From the NCBI GenBank assembly GCA_026413225.1, contig CM048552.1, forward strand, positions 46,515,001 through 46,579,000: a stretch of 64,000 bases of DNA, in the 5' to 3' direction. The stretch comes from Otis tarda. Its lineage: Eukaryota; Chordata; Aves; Otidiformes; Otididae. Of this stretch, positions 1-10,529 are shown piece after piece (the first letter of the stretch is position 1; each line of letters starts with the position of its first letter). The translations under genes and the position numbers were made by a program. Under the pieces are notes generated by a model that saw only the letters and a list, made by a program, of their open reading frames with translations, did no database searches and was not told the DNA's origin.

Positions 1-25
1 TAATTAATTATTAATAATCCCATTA
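1..25. promoter_or_regulatory. Paired-homeodomain P2 and P3 sites
   Basis: TAATTAATTA at 1-10 fits TAATNNATTA (P2), and TAATCCCATTA at 15-25 fits TAATNNNATTA (P3), the sites bound by dimers of paired-class homeodomains including ALX proteins. In AT-rich DNA such words also arise by chance, so a function is only suggested. Confidence 0.3.
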
Positions 26-1922
26 TTCAAACATTCCTTAAAAATGTACCACAGGTGATGTCCAAATCTGGCCTCAAACACATGGGTGCAAAACTGCCAC
101 TGGGTCTCCTACTACCACTGTTGTATGTTCCATGAGGAATATACTGGATTAGTAGCCTTTTGATTTTTGTGTCACATTATCAGGATAATGGCAATTTGTG
201 TTTATGGAGGTACAGTCTTTCCTTGATAGAAACTGAAGTTACTCCTATTAGCATTGATGGAAGCCAGGCTAATATTCTGGGGCACTGTGATATCTTAATA
301 TATTTTTCTTTAATGAGAAAAACAGGTATGAAAAGTAGCTATTACCACATGGCCCTAAAAAGGCAGGAAAGTAACTCAACCATGTTATAAAAGATGGAGT
401 AGCTTGATATCGCATCTGACATCCAAGCTGTTTGTACTTAGCTGTACTAGCTGAAAAGATGACTGACTTACACCAGCAAACTTTGTTGCTTTGTTTATTT
501 ATTTTTACAGTCATAAATGAAAAACAAATTAACTAATTTTGTTTTTTATAGGAGTTGCAAAAAGCATAGCTTTGGCTGGTAGTCTGTGGATAGCAGACAA
601 ATAACAGTCACAGCTGATTTCATTGTTGCATAAGGTCTTAGAGAATGGAAATCTTGGCCCACAGAGAACTACTGCAGCACTTCTAAGACTCTGTGTGAGA
701 TATATGTTTATATATATATAAAATGGGACGCCAACTGGTCATAGATGTAGCTATGGTTAAGTAGGAATGAGACACCTCTTTCTTCTCACACAGAGGCAGA
801 AAAATATGCCTAGAGTAGGGAAAGAGACATAGGTATAGCCAGCAAGTAACAATATAGGTCAGTCTGAAGCAGCTGTTGAATCTTGTGGAGAACTACTTGC
901 CTGGTTTTCAAGGTGAGTAATGGACAGGAAACTGCTGACCACATCTCCTTGGATCCATCGTCAAGGGACTTTCTTGGGGGCCAAGTTGTGCTGAGGGTCT
1001 GTTAGCACTAAAATACCTCCTAGAGAGATGTTCATGAAGTTCCATGATGGGCAGGGACTGAGTTTTCAAACAGATTTTTAGTAGAAATATTGTGTAACTG
1101 CCCCAGATTGGCCATCCTTACAAGGACTGGCAGTTGAAATGAATGACGTTATGAACTACACTGTTATTTGCAGTTGGAAGACTGGATTGCTTATTGTGAG
1201 CATAGAAGAACTTCCTCCATTATTTTGGTGGCATAGATGCTCACACAAGAGGTTATCACATACCTACCTGCCAAGGACTAGCATTTATTCCTCTCCTGGT
1301 CTTCACTTGAATCATAGATATATCTGTTAGGAGTTAGCAACCTTTTCTTTGTTTCTTAGTTGATTGATTGCTATTTATATAGCTAGGTTTTGTTTTGTTT
1401 GGTTGGGTTTGTTGTTTTTTTTTTTTTTTGCATCAAACACTAAAAAAGCCCAAATACCGAGGTAGATACAAAATTACTTCTGGCTGAAATGCAATTGATA
1501 TCTCTTTAACAACAAGCAGATAAGAGCATTTGATATTGGTAACGACCAATGCTGATTTTACAAGGTTAGGATGTGATTAAAAAAAAACCCCATGTTTCTT
1601 AGTAGCTAAGGGTTGGGTTTTCTTTATTCCTGCCGCGTTTATTTGTTAAATTTCTCTTAGACAAATAAACTAGAGGGTAGCTTTTTTTTTTCTTTTGTCT
1701 CCACAAGACATTACTTCAAGCCTGAACTCAAACAAGGGCCATCAATTAGCTCAGCTACAGCCAACGTGGCCGACCGATATCCTGAGGTACCTGTACAAGA
1801 CAGCTTTTTAGGAGACATCGCTATAGGTATTCAGTTAAAATTCTCTTAAGGGGTAAATGGCTCTATTTCAAGTCAGCTTGATTTTCTGTGCTTGGGAGCC
1901 ATGCTCTGCAAAGGAGAAAGTG

Positions 1923-1948
1923 AAAAAAAAAAAAAAAAAAAAAAAAAA
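1923..1948. repeat. Poly(A) run of 26
   Basis: An uninterrupted run of 26 A bases. No transposon body is recognisable just upstream of it, so it is listed as a simple repeat only. Confidence 0.9.
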
Positions 1949-2089
1949 GCTTCTATTTTCCTGCTACATCCTGGTCGTTAGATGAAAGCTGTCCCTTCAA
2001 AATTGCGTGTTTTCTGCCACCATCACCCTGTGTAGGAGACTCGAGAGGTTATTTCTTGCAGGGCAGCCGTACGCTGGTTTGCCTACTAT

Positions 2090-2780
2090 GTTGCCATTCG
2101 CGCGATTTAATTCAGTTCTCCAGCAATTTTCCTTTAAACGCCAGTTTCCTTAATGTGCGAAAAGAAGGCGTTGCCGCGGGAATGAGAGCACGGCAAGGGG
2201 AGCGGAGGGAGAGAAGAAGGGACCGCGTCGACCCCGCAGCCTCCATAAGTGGTAATTTCTGGTGGCTTTTTTTCCTCCGCCGCCCCAGTTTATCCCCAGT
2301 TCGCGGCTTCTGGGCGAAGCAGGGCGGGAGCGCCGAGTGCCGCGGGGATCACCGTGGGCTCCCCGCCCCCGGGACTGGAGGAGCACGGAGGGGTCCGTGT
2401 TCGTCTGATCATCAAGTGCATTCGTTTCCCCTTTGACGAGCAACGGCTTCATCCTTCGTTGCGGGTTCAGCCCCATCGATTTCTGCGGGGGCTGAGTACA
2501 AGCCGCTAGCGAAGAGTTTGCGGTTGTAGGCGGCCCCCTTGGTGGGGGTGACGTTTTCACGCGCTTTTACTGGCAGGTAGCGTTTCGGGAGGTTGTTGCA
2601 TTCATGTGATGTACAGCTCGGCCGTGTGCCGGGTTAAGCTCGGATCCGAGACCAGAGGGGTGAGGGGAAGAATTTGTCCCTGGTCCGGAGGGATGCGCTA
2701 GCTGCGATGCCCTGTGGTCCAGGGGCCGAAAGCCTTGCTCTTGGCCGGCACCTCTTGCCCTGCAAGCGGGAGACGAAGGC
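2090..2780. promoter_or_regulatory. CpG island about 8 kb upstream of ALX1
   Basis: CpG-dense sequence includes CCGCGGG, CGCGTCGACC, CGCCGAGTGCCGCGGGG and CACGCGC. It could be the promoter of an upstream non-coding transcript or an outlying part of the ALX1 regulatory domain. The overlapping open frames on both strands are compositional. Confidence 0.6.
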
Positions 2781-4190
2781 TTCAGGCTTACACCACCTCC
2801 GATTTACCTGTGTACTTGGCAACACACCCCCCACCCTTCCTTCCCCACTACAACACAAATGCAGACTCAAATAAGTTACTTTGCTGCTGGGTCGTGTACC
2901 CTCCCCACAGCCCATCGCTGCCTGACACCCTCTAGAAACACAGGAAAAGCCACCGCACAAACGGGCTTAGGGAAAAGCTCTACCGCGGTGACATATGCCA
3001 GGTACGGGTTTTGTCAGGAAAAGTGAAATACTCCGCAGCAATTTGTAATACAGTGGATTAATGTTGATTGCCCGGGGTAGAAACAAAAAGAAGGCTGTCT
3101 TGAACCATAGACTGGGGGCAGGCTTTATTTGCCAATATCAATATTTGTGTGGAAAACTTAAAATATGTTGTTTTTCCAAGAGCTGAAGCTTTAAAAGGGG
3201 AGGAGGAGGCCCGTGGATGAAATATTAGCAGCATATCGGTTAACCGCTAAGTCCTTTTTTGTATTCATCTAGCCGTTTCTGGTAAGAAGGGCAGAGAGTC
3301 TAAAGACTCGGGGATAGATGCTCCTTGATGCGCGCCTATCAAAAGATACAGGCAGCTCTCAGCACAGGACAAAATAAGGCTGAGACTGTACAGAGCCGGG
3401 TGCTGAAAGATCGGAATAAAATTACTCTGTGGCTTTCGGCATCGCTGAATTACACGTTTTTCATCGGGTATAGCAACATCGCTTTGAAAAAAAAAAAATA
3501 AAAAAAAAAAGCAGTGGTTCTTTCAAACGAGCTAGCCTTGAAAACCAGCAGTCCCTGTCAAAGCAGCTCAATGCATCCGTTTGTTCGTGCCTCCAACCTG
3601 AACAGGGATCTATTTCTTATCCCCTGTCCCTTCTGTCTCACACCTTCCTTTAGCTTCGTGCTTCGAAACCAGAATGTCGACCCATATTTCATGCCTTAGG
3701 AGAAATCAATTCATCCGAGATGACAAGGCAGCCCCCCACACACCCTCCAGGCCCCTCGATACATTCAGAAGCCTCGGGGTCGCTCCGGTAACGTGGCCCG
3801 TATATTTTCGGGATTGTCCCAGTATGAATCATACTGCCAGGAGGGAAGACCGCATAACTTGCCAAGGGACGGCTTTGCTTTTGGTTTGCTCGTTTGCAGA
3901 GGTGCGCTGACGCTCAGTGCTCTACAGTCAGCGCTCAGAGAGCGAGAAGGGGCCGTTGGTTAGAACAAACAAACAAACAAACAAAAATCAGTTTTATTTA
4001 GTTAGATTTCTACTCTTAAACTCTTAATCAGCTCCTTTGGGGGAGCCCCTCTTCCTTGGAAATAGTTTATCGGGGTGAGGAGGAGAAGCAAATGTTCTCC
4101 TTTAACATACTGCGTAACAAACTACTGAGCTGCTTTTTCACGTTTGGATTTTTCTCCTAAGGCGTCTGTTTCTTTGATATGAGGAAGGGT
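2781..4190. other. Non-coding segment between CpG-rich patches
   Basis: No gene is seen. The stretch at about 3000-3480 is free of simple repeats, has moderate G+C with scattered CpG, and looks like a candidate conserved element. A-rich runs lie at 3487-3510 and an (AAAC)n tract at about 3964-3986. Confidence 0.55.
3964..3986. repeat. (AAAC)n microsatellite
   Basis: About five ACAA units in tandem upstream of ALX1. Confidence 0.85.
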
Positions 4191-4224
4191 GTTTGTATTT
4201 CGCCTGGTGTGTGCCCTCTATAAT

Positions 4225-6170
4225 TTGTCGGAAAGCACGGCGGAGCGGGCGGAGGCAGGATCTGGATTATTTTTGGATTTGGAAGAGCGAATCCAGCTGC
4301 TGGAGCACCAGCCCCTCCCGGCCGGCTCAGGCAGCAGGTTTGTCCCCCTGCAAAGGCGGGTGGGACAGACGGCCCCCACCTCCGGCTCAGGGCAGGGAAA
4401 GGCTGCGCCTGACGTTCCCGTGTTCCCGAGTGGAAAGCCGGATGCTGCTCTTACACGAAAAGAAGAGAAAGAAAAAAAAGAAAAGAAAAAAAAAAAAAAG
4501 GAGATCCGAGAAGCATCTTTAGGAGTAGATCTCCTCTTCCTGACAAACTGCACGGGGGGCTTCGAGTCCCAGGGCCCAACTTTCGAATCCTTCCTAAACT
4601 TGATAAAGGGCTACTACAGCAGCATAGATTAAATTCTTGTAGGATTTGTTTTTATAGCACATATGTAAGTAGGCTTCATTATAATTTGAACTAGATCAAG
4701 ATAAGAGATTAATGCTTTTATAGAGCATCTCTGCTGAGATTTCCTACTGGGCTAAGATTAAATCCACACACTAAATATTATCTCATTGTATTTCGTGTTG
4801 AAAGAAACGTTAGACGGTTTAAGAAGAGTCATTACGTGTTACAAGAAGAAAATTGTCGAAGTTCGTCCAGCTCTGACAGCGATCCCGCTTTCCTAACGGC
4901 CGGAGAGGGACGGGGGAACCTTCCCATTCACCAGTTTCTTGTTTTCCCCCTGAATGTGCCTTTGGGGCACATGAAGTCTTCATTTTATCTGTGCAGGTGT
5001 CTACAGGAAACTTTCTGAACAGCTGAGGTGCTGTCAAAGCGCCAAACTGCAGGAGCCGTGAAATGATTGCTGTCTTTACGGTTTTGGCTGGTTTGTGGAC
5101 AAAACCTGGGAGCGTCCGAAGCCCGAGTCCGGCTGGGAAAGGCTCCAGGCTCGGGCCCAGTGAATCGGCACATCGCTCTCGCTGGTGCGGGCTTCTAGGA
5201 GACCAGCGTGGCTGGACGGTCTCGTCCTCTGCCCACGCAGAACTGACATTAAGTGACCGAGTGGAAGAGTGGTGGATTTGCTCCTGCACTTTCACTTATG
5301 TCTGAAAATAGAGATCACAGGCTTTTGGTAAAGTCACTCCAAACAATGTCAATTAAACACTTCCTCTCCGAGAGGAAAATCTGAAGGCTACCCACCTACA
5401 CCGGCACCCATTGTTGTTTGTTTTCTTAGGTGAACAAAACCTGCCCTTTAGGAAGAAAGTTCGTTAAACGGGGCTTGCACGGAGATCCGAAGTACAATCG
5501 TTGCTTTTAGGCATTGGGATACTGATGCCTAACATACTTTAAAAAAGGAAAAAAAAAAAAGTCTAGCAGCTCCAAAACCCAGCTTCTTTCAGTGTGCATT
5601 GAGATGTATTGCGTTTGGGTTTTGTTTAGGGTTTTTTTTTTTTCTGGCAGTAAGAATACTTCACATGATTCTCCTCACAAACAGGATGTCTGGAAAATTA
5701 TAACTCAGCCAAGCTAGATTTTGAATCTGTAATTTGCAAGTTGCCACATTCCGCTGGGAGGGAGATGCGGAGCGAGTGGCTCAGTGGCTTTTTACACCTC
5801 CTCCCGCCTCCCGCCTCGGCGGGACCGGCCAGGACCGGGCGACGGAGATTGGGACGCTCCTCTCTCGGAGGGTCTCTCTGTACCTTAATTCCTGAACCCA
5901 CCTAATGCAGTAAAATCTCCGCTTCTGAACGTGAAATGAGCAAATAGGTAAAGCCTCAGCGAAGAAAAGAGAAGGTTTGAACCGTCTGAGCACCTGTTTT
6001 TCGAGATAGCCAGTTCTCTTCGTGTTTCGTGGACCTCACCTTCCCCCCCCCCCCCCGCGGCTGTTGGCGTGCTGGACACCCTCAAGGAAACGCATCGCTC
6101 CCCTTCTTCCCCTGCTGCCAGCCCCCAGTCGCCCCTTACTGCGCAGGATATTCCCCGTCGGGAACACCCA
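4225..6170. promoter_or_regulatory. Patchy CpG-rich upstream DNA
   Basis: Several short CpG-dense patches (about 4225-4440, 5080-5230, 5755-5875 and 6020-6170) alternate with AT-rich stretches. A purine-only run (AAG/A-rich) lies at about 4459-4499 and a run of 14 C at 6043-6056. No protein family is recognised in any frame. Confidence 0.5.
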
Positions 6171-6529
6171 GCTCTCATCTTCACAGCCTCCCCCTGCCAT
6201 TTTCAAGGAGAACTGGAGTGTGTGTATGTGGAATGAAGACAATAATACTTACCAAAAAAAATCTTTTAGCCCAGTCCTAGGTAGCGCTGATTTCTTCCCA
6301 TCCAGTCCCTAAATAAATTTCGTGTTGTAACTGTTCTGGATGGAAAAGAAGTGTTAGTGTAAAATAAATTAAAAAATATAAATGTCTTTTCTGTGCCCTG
6401 ACATCTGTAGTTAAAACCCGGTATTGGAAATAGGAAGGAAGGACGAGAGGATGGACATCCCTGGGCATTTGGAAGGGAGACCCTCGCCTGTATTGATGGC
6501 GTTCTCGCTTTATTTAAACAAACGCAAGA
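6171..6529. other. AT-richer gap inside the upstream CpG domain
   Basis: No gene, RNA or transposon is recognised. The sequence around 6305-6400 is AT-rich with AAATAAATT and AAAAAATATAAATG stretches. CpG falls before rising again at about 6530. Confidence 0.5.
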
Positions 6530-7300
6530 ACGTGAGGACAACTGTTGAGGGGATTCCCTCAGACGTGCGGTAGCACCGTTTCGGCTGGGAACCGCCATCC
6601 AGAGCAGCAGCGGCAGCATCAGCCGAGGACCCCGTGAGGACCACTCTGTCCCGGGCCGCCTCGCATGGGGCGCTTTTCCTTTCCCGCAGCGAAATGCTTG
6701 TCCTTTATGCGGGATCTCATTGCTACGCTCGGGTCTGTAACTTCTGGTCTTAGGAAGGAAAGGAATGGGGGATGGGGTTGGGGAGGAGGCATTCCGCCTT
6801 CCCCGCGGGAAAGCCCGGTGGGTGCTGGGGCGGGGAAGTGTCCCGTCCCGTCCCGTCCCCCCCCCCCCCCATGGTGTGTGCGCCCCCGGCTTGTCCCAGG
6901 GGACGGGCGTCCCCCCGGGAGCTTGGATCCACGGCGGGGGCCAGCTCCTTCACACCACCTCTGGCCACGAAACGTCTCTCCATCACACGTAACACCCTCT
7001 CACAGAAGGTTTGGGAGATACTCCATTTCGGGAAACACAGCGGCACATCTGCCCGCAGCTCTTAATAACGGGGCTGCCTGGCGGAGGAGGGAATCAGTCC
7101 CTGAAGAAAGATGCTTTTCAAAGCTGTCTCACCTCAGCACAGGATTTTTTTTTTTTTTTCCTTTACCGCCTTCTCCCGCGGGATCTGTCCAACCCCTTTT
7201 AAGTGATTTTAGCCCGCTGAAGTCAGCTTTCTGTTTCCAAGCTTTTAAGGAGAACGAATGCCATGCGCGGCGCCAAGTCTCCCCTAGGTTACATCTCTCC
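6530..7300. promoter_or_regulatory. CpG-rich segment with G-quadruplex-prone tract
   Basis: CpG-dense DNA with CCCGTCCCGTCCCGTCCCC followed by more C at 6842-6870, whose opposite strand carries four GGG runs. The 224-codon open frame starting at 6665 runs through this composition and shows no domain, so I do not call it a gene. Confidence 0.55.
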
Positions 7301-7479
7301 CTCCCTTTGAAGTCAGTTGGGTTTCACCGAAGTAAATGACAGCAGAATTTGGCCTCTGGAGCTGACAATGATGTGGAACCGCTCTGATTGAATTTATTTG
7401 TTTACTTACTTATTTGTTTATTTTCCGAGGGAGGGATTTAAAGATCCGGTCATCACTTGCATCGCTCCCTATCTTTAAC

Positions 7480-7890
7480 ACTCGCACCGATAATATCGTG
7501 AGCGCGTCTGTAAATCACGGCGCTGGTCTCCTCCGGCAGCGCTTTGCAACGAGGAGGCGAGAAGCGAGTGGAGTCTCCACGGGGGTGAAGATGCTGCGGG
7601 AGGGGCCTTTCCTTTCTTCAGCGGAGCCGGGGGTGGGGAAGAGCAGGGAGGAGGTGGCAGCCAGCCCCGAGCCCGGTCCCCAGCCCGCCCCGGGGGTCCG
7701 CCTGGGATGGAGTGGAGAGGGGAACAGCTGCGGCGCTGCCAGGGTGCGCGGCCGCCCGAGGCCCCCCCGAGCAGGGGAGAGGGGGTCGTCGCCCCCCCGG
7801 GCGGCTCCGGGCTGGCAGCCGGAGACGCGTGTCCCCTGCGGGTGGGCACCCGCGCTCCCCGCGGCCTCTCTCAACAAAGTCGCACGGCTG
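7480..7890. promoter_or_regulatory. CpG island about 2.5 kb upstream of ALX1
   Basis: One of the densest CpG stretches in the window, with GCGCGGCCGCCCGAGG-type sequence. Every frame on both strands is open for long distances, as expected from G+C content. It is probably part of the unmethylated domain around ALX1 or a second, upstream promoter. Confidence 0.65.
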
Positions 7891-8065
7891 CTGGAAGATG
7901 CTTTTTTGTTTTGTTTTGTTTACGGGCACACGAGATGCTCCTTGTCTCCGGCTCCCCTGGAGTTTACCAGCTGCCTTTAAAGGGGGACATTTATTGGGAT
8001 AAAAGTGGATTGCAGGCTGCAACAACCTCCCATGTGTCTTTCATTTAAAAGACACTGACAGCTCC

Positions 8066-8083
8066 TTTTTTTTTTTTTTTTTT
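8066..8083. repeat. Poly(T) run between two CpG islands
   Basis: The T run is followed by further T-rich sequence to about 8105. It separates the two strongest upstream CpG islands. No transposon body is recognised. Confidence 0.8.
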
Positions 8084-8294
8084 CCTTTTCCACTTTTTTT
8101 TCTCTCCCCCAAGGGCATTTAGTGCTTTTAAGGCATAGTTACAAACAAGCTGCCGAAATGCCAGCACAGGGAGATGCGGGTGGCGGGGGGCAAGGAGGGG
8201 ATCTATTTCCCCGGGAAAAGGGAGAAGGAAGGAAGGAGGAAACGTGCAAGGAGGAAACGTGCCGCTTCTCAAAAAAAAAAAAAAAAAAAATCCA

Positions 8295-8770
8295 AGGTTA
8301 GGAACTGCCCCTGGAGCGGCTCCCGGGGCCAGCTTCTGCCCCTCTCCCGGGCGCTGCAGCCGGTTCACCCGGGTCGCACCTCGCCGAGCACCGCGAGCAC
8401 CGCTCCCCCTCCGCGTCCCGTTCCCCGTTTCCCAGGACCTTACGGGAACCGCTTCCACCCTGACCCCCATCCTCCCCGCAGGCGGGCAGAGCAGCACCCT
8501 TGTTCCCGAAAACACTCCGAACAACCCCAATCCCCCTCAAGGGTCACCCCTGCGCTCTCCCCCTGCGGGGCCGCGCATCCCTGCGCGGGCGGCGGCGGTG
8601 GCGGCGGGGCTTTCCCGGGGCTCCGCGCCCCCGCAGCCGCAGGCCAGGGTGTGGGAGGCCGGTAAGGCTGGAAAACGGGGGCGGAGGTGGCGGCCCGGCT
8701 CTGCGAGATGGCGGGGAAAGGCGGGCTGTGCGTGAGCCGGGTGATGCCCGCACCAGCTCGGCCGTGGCTG
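8295..8770. promoter_or_regulatory. CpG island about 1.6 kb upstream of ALX1
   Basis: CpG-dense stretch with (GGC)n-like GCGGGCGGCGGCGGTGGCGG near 8584-8605 and many CGC/GCG words. The last strong CpG patch before the promoter. Overlapping frames on both strands are compositional. Confidence 0.65.
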
Positions 8771-10049
8771 AAATAAACATCCCTCACCCAGCTGCGCCTT
8801 TCTCAGGAAAAAACAGGGGACCAGCGAGCAGCTGAGGGAGGAGGGGAGCTGCTCACCGCGAAAAGGCTGGAGCTGAGCTGTCCTTCTCTCCACCTTTGGC
8901 TGGGCTCACAGGAAAGGTCCGTAATAAGCTCAGCAGTCCCGGCTGCCCATCACAGCACCTACGCTTCGTCCGCTCGTTAGAGCTTCGCTTCTTCTTCCCC
9001 CACACAGGGGCAGGGCCCACTGAGCTAACTTATAAAATAAACTTGATAAAACAGACAAGCTCGGGCCCACGATGCTGAAGCACCCACCTGAAGTGATCGC
9101 AGGCTCGGTTTTGCTCTGCTGCGATGAGCGCTCCTTTCGCCAGGAAGCAGAGAGCAGCTCTTCTCCATAATTTGGGCCTTTTCTAAACAGTTCCCTATCT
9201 TTCTCTTGCCTGTGTTTTAAACCCTGCCTATGCGCGAAAGGACCAAGGAATTCAACACTTCAAAGCTCACGCTTTCGGTGAAAACCACCCACTTTTTCAA
9301 TATCCATAGGAATGCATGCATCCGTGGCTCATTCCTTTTCCTTTTTCTTTTTATTATCTAAGACTCTGTTTTAACACTTTCATTTAGAAACTGTACTTTT
9401 TTTTTTCGAGGTCGGTAGTGATAATATTTCAGGAGATTTAAAATAAAGGACCTGGTTTAACCACTTCTCGCGCACACACACAGACAGAGGCAGGCTGAAA
9501 GTCCGATAGCAGCCAAATTCTCTTTTAGGTGGGTTTCTGATGAGAGAGATTTCCAGTTTTAAGTTCCTCTCTTTTCCATTTCCACTACATAAACAACTGC
9601 CTATAATGTTTCTTTCTCCCTTTAGCTCTAGGACCAAACTTCTGAGCTGTTTTAATAAAGAAGGAACACCGGTTCTTAATTTTACAGCTTCGAAGAACAG
9701 GACTGCAGCTACCAGGTATCAGTCAAATTGATTAAAGAAGATCCTTTACTTGAGGTACGTGCCCCTGAAATTACCTTGCTCTAAGCCCCTCGGGGAGCTG
9801 GGGGGAGAGAGAGAGGGGGAAGCGAGAGATTACTCTCTTTCCAGGATCCCTGGAGAAATGTGAATAGGTTGCAGAGGGGAAATGTTCTTTCTATGTGTCC
9901 TCCCTCCTAGGCTCCCCTCACCCTCCTCGCACGCCTGCGTGTGTGTCTGTATGTCTGAAAGGGATCTGTCTGTCGAAAATGGGCCTGGAACTCCCTCCTG
10001 TGTTGGGAGTAGGTCTTGGGGGACCTGGGGTGGAGTTACACTGCTTGCC
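8771..10049. promoter_or_regulatory. ALX1 proximal upstream region
   Basis: No gene is recognised. G+C is mixed, with a GA-rich run near 9800-9835 and a short CACACACACAG stretch near 9474. As the sequence directly before the promoter it probably holds proximal control sites, but I cannot name any with confidence. Confidence 0.4.
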
Positions 10050-10145
10050 TATTTTCATATTCATTAGAAATGGGAGGTTGCATAAGGAGCCCTGCTGAGC
10101 TTCAAGATATAAAAGCAACTTCGGGTTCTCCCTTTCAAGACAAGA
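10050..10145 (+). promoter_or_regulatory. ALX1: ALX1 core promoter with TATA box
   Basis: TATAAAA lies at 10108-10114, preceded by an AT-rich stretch with CATTAG just after 10055. Transcription would then start about 25-32 bases downstream, near 10138-10145, giving a 5' UTR of about 160 bases. The position immediately before the first coding exon supports the call. The start site itself is inferred. Confidence 0.65.
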
Positions 10146-10303
10146 CAAATCAAAGGCTCAGAGGCAAAACAGCTCCCTGAGCTCTGAGCGTCTTTCCCTC
10201 CCTCCTTCCTTCCCTCCCATCCCCTCGCCTGCTCTCCCTCCCTCCCTTGCTCACAGTCCGGCCTCTGTCTAGGGAAGAGGCACTCAAGCAGCCTTAGACG
10301 ATT
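10140..10303 (+). other. ALX1: Inferred ALX1 5' UTR
   Basis: The stretch runs from the inferred start site to the ATG. It contains no ATG, so no upstream open reading frame is expected, and it has an in-frame TAG nine bases before the start codon's preceding triplets (10295-10297). Its middle is an almost pure C/T tract. The 5' boundary is estimated from the TATA box only. Confidence 0.55.
10191..10252 (+). repeat. Polypyrimidine (CCCT/CCTT) tract in the 5' UTR
   Basis: About 60 bases made almost only of C and T, with repeated CCCTCC and CCTTCC units. The opposite strand has many GGG runs and could form G-quadruplex or triplex structures. It lies about 50 bases downstream of the inferred start site. 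Confidence 0.85.
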
Positions 10304-10529
10304 ATGGATTTTCTGAGCGAGAAGTTTGCCCTGAAGAGCCAGCCGAGCAAGAACAGTGACTTTTACATGGGAGCAGGAGGCACTTTGGAGCACGTTATGG
10401 AAACTTTGGACAATGAGTCCTTTTATAGCAAAACGTCAGGCAGCAAATGTGTGCAGGCCTTCAACCCTCTGCAACGGGCTGAGCATCATGTGAGGCTGGA
10501 GAGGACATCACCCTGCCAGGACAACAACG
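10304..10529 (+). CDS. ALX1: ALX1 coding exon 1 (residues 1-75 and first base of codon 76)
   Basis: The exon starts at ATG in a good context, with A at -3 and G at +4, and begins [12 protein letters not shown], the ALX1 N-terminus. It encodes the non-homeodomain N-terminal region, including the stretch [16 protein letters not shown]. It ends ...CQDNN plus one G, and the donor is GTGAGC at 10530. The phase-1 junction rebuilds GTG (Val) with exon 2. No ATG precedes this one in the inferred 5' UTR. Confidence 0.97.

Larger units (their letters stand above)
1..2089. other. Upstream intergenic DNA, AT-rich
   Basis: No gene is recognised; all open frames here are short and without family features. 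The stretch holds a T run near 1418-1430, an A run at 1923-1948, and at its very start a pair of palindromic TAAT motifs. G+C rises from about 1980 towards the CpG-rich domain. Confidence 0.7.

Noticed and set aside
4582..4590. TTCGAATCC, similar to a tRNA T-loop (B box)
   Set aside because: No A box, acceptor stem or cloverleaf can be arranged around it.
6665..7339. 224-residue open frame in the upstream CpG domain
   Set aside because: Long frames are open on both strands here because of high G+C. It encodes proline/arginine-rich sequence with homopolymers from the C and T runs, and no domain or splice context.
7414..8048. Several 110-190 residue overlapping open frames on both strands
   Set aside because: Mutually exclusive frames over a CpG island, low-complexity R/P/G/A-rich products, no recognisable family.
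1..9000. Search for 3' exons of LRRIQ1, the expected upstream neighbour
   Set aside because: No leucine-rich-repeat or IQ-motif coding exon is seen in any frame; the gene must lie outside the window.
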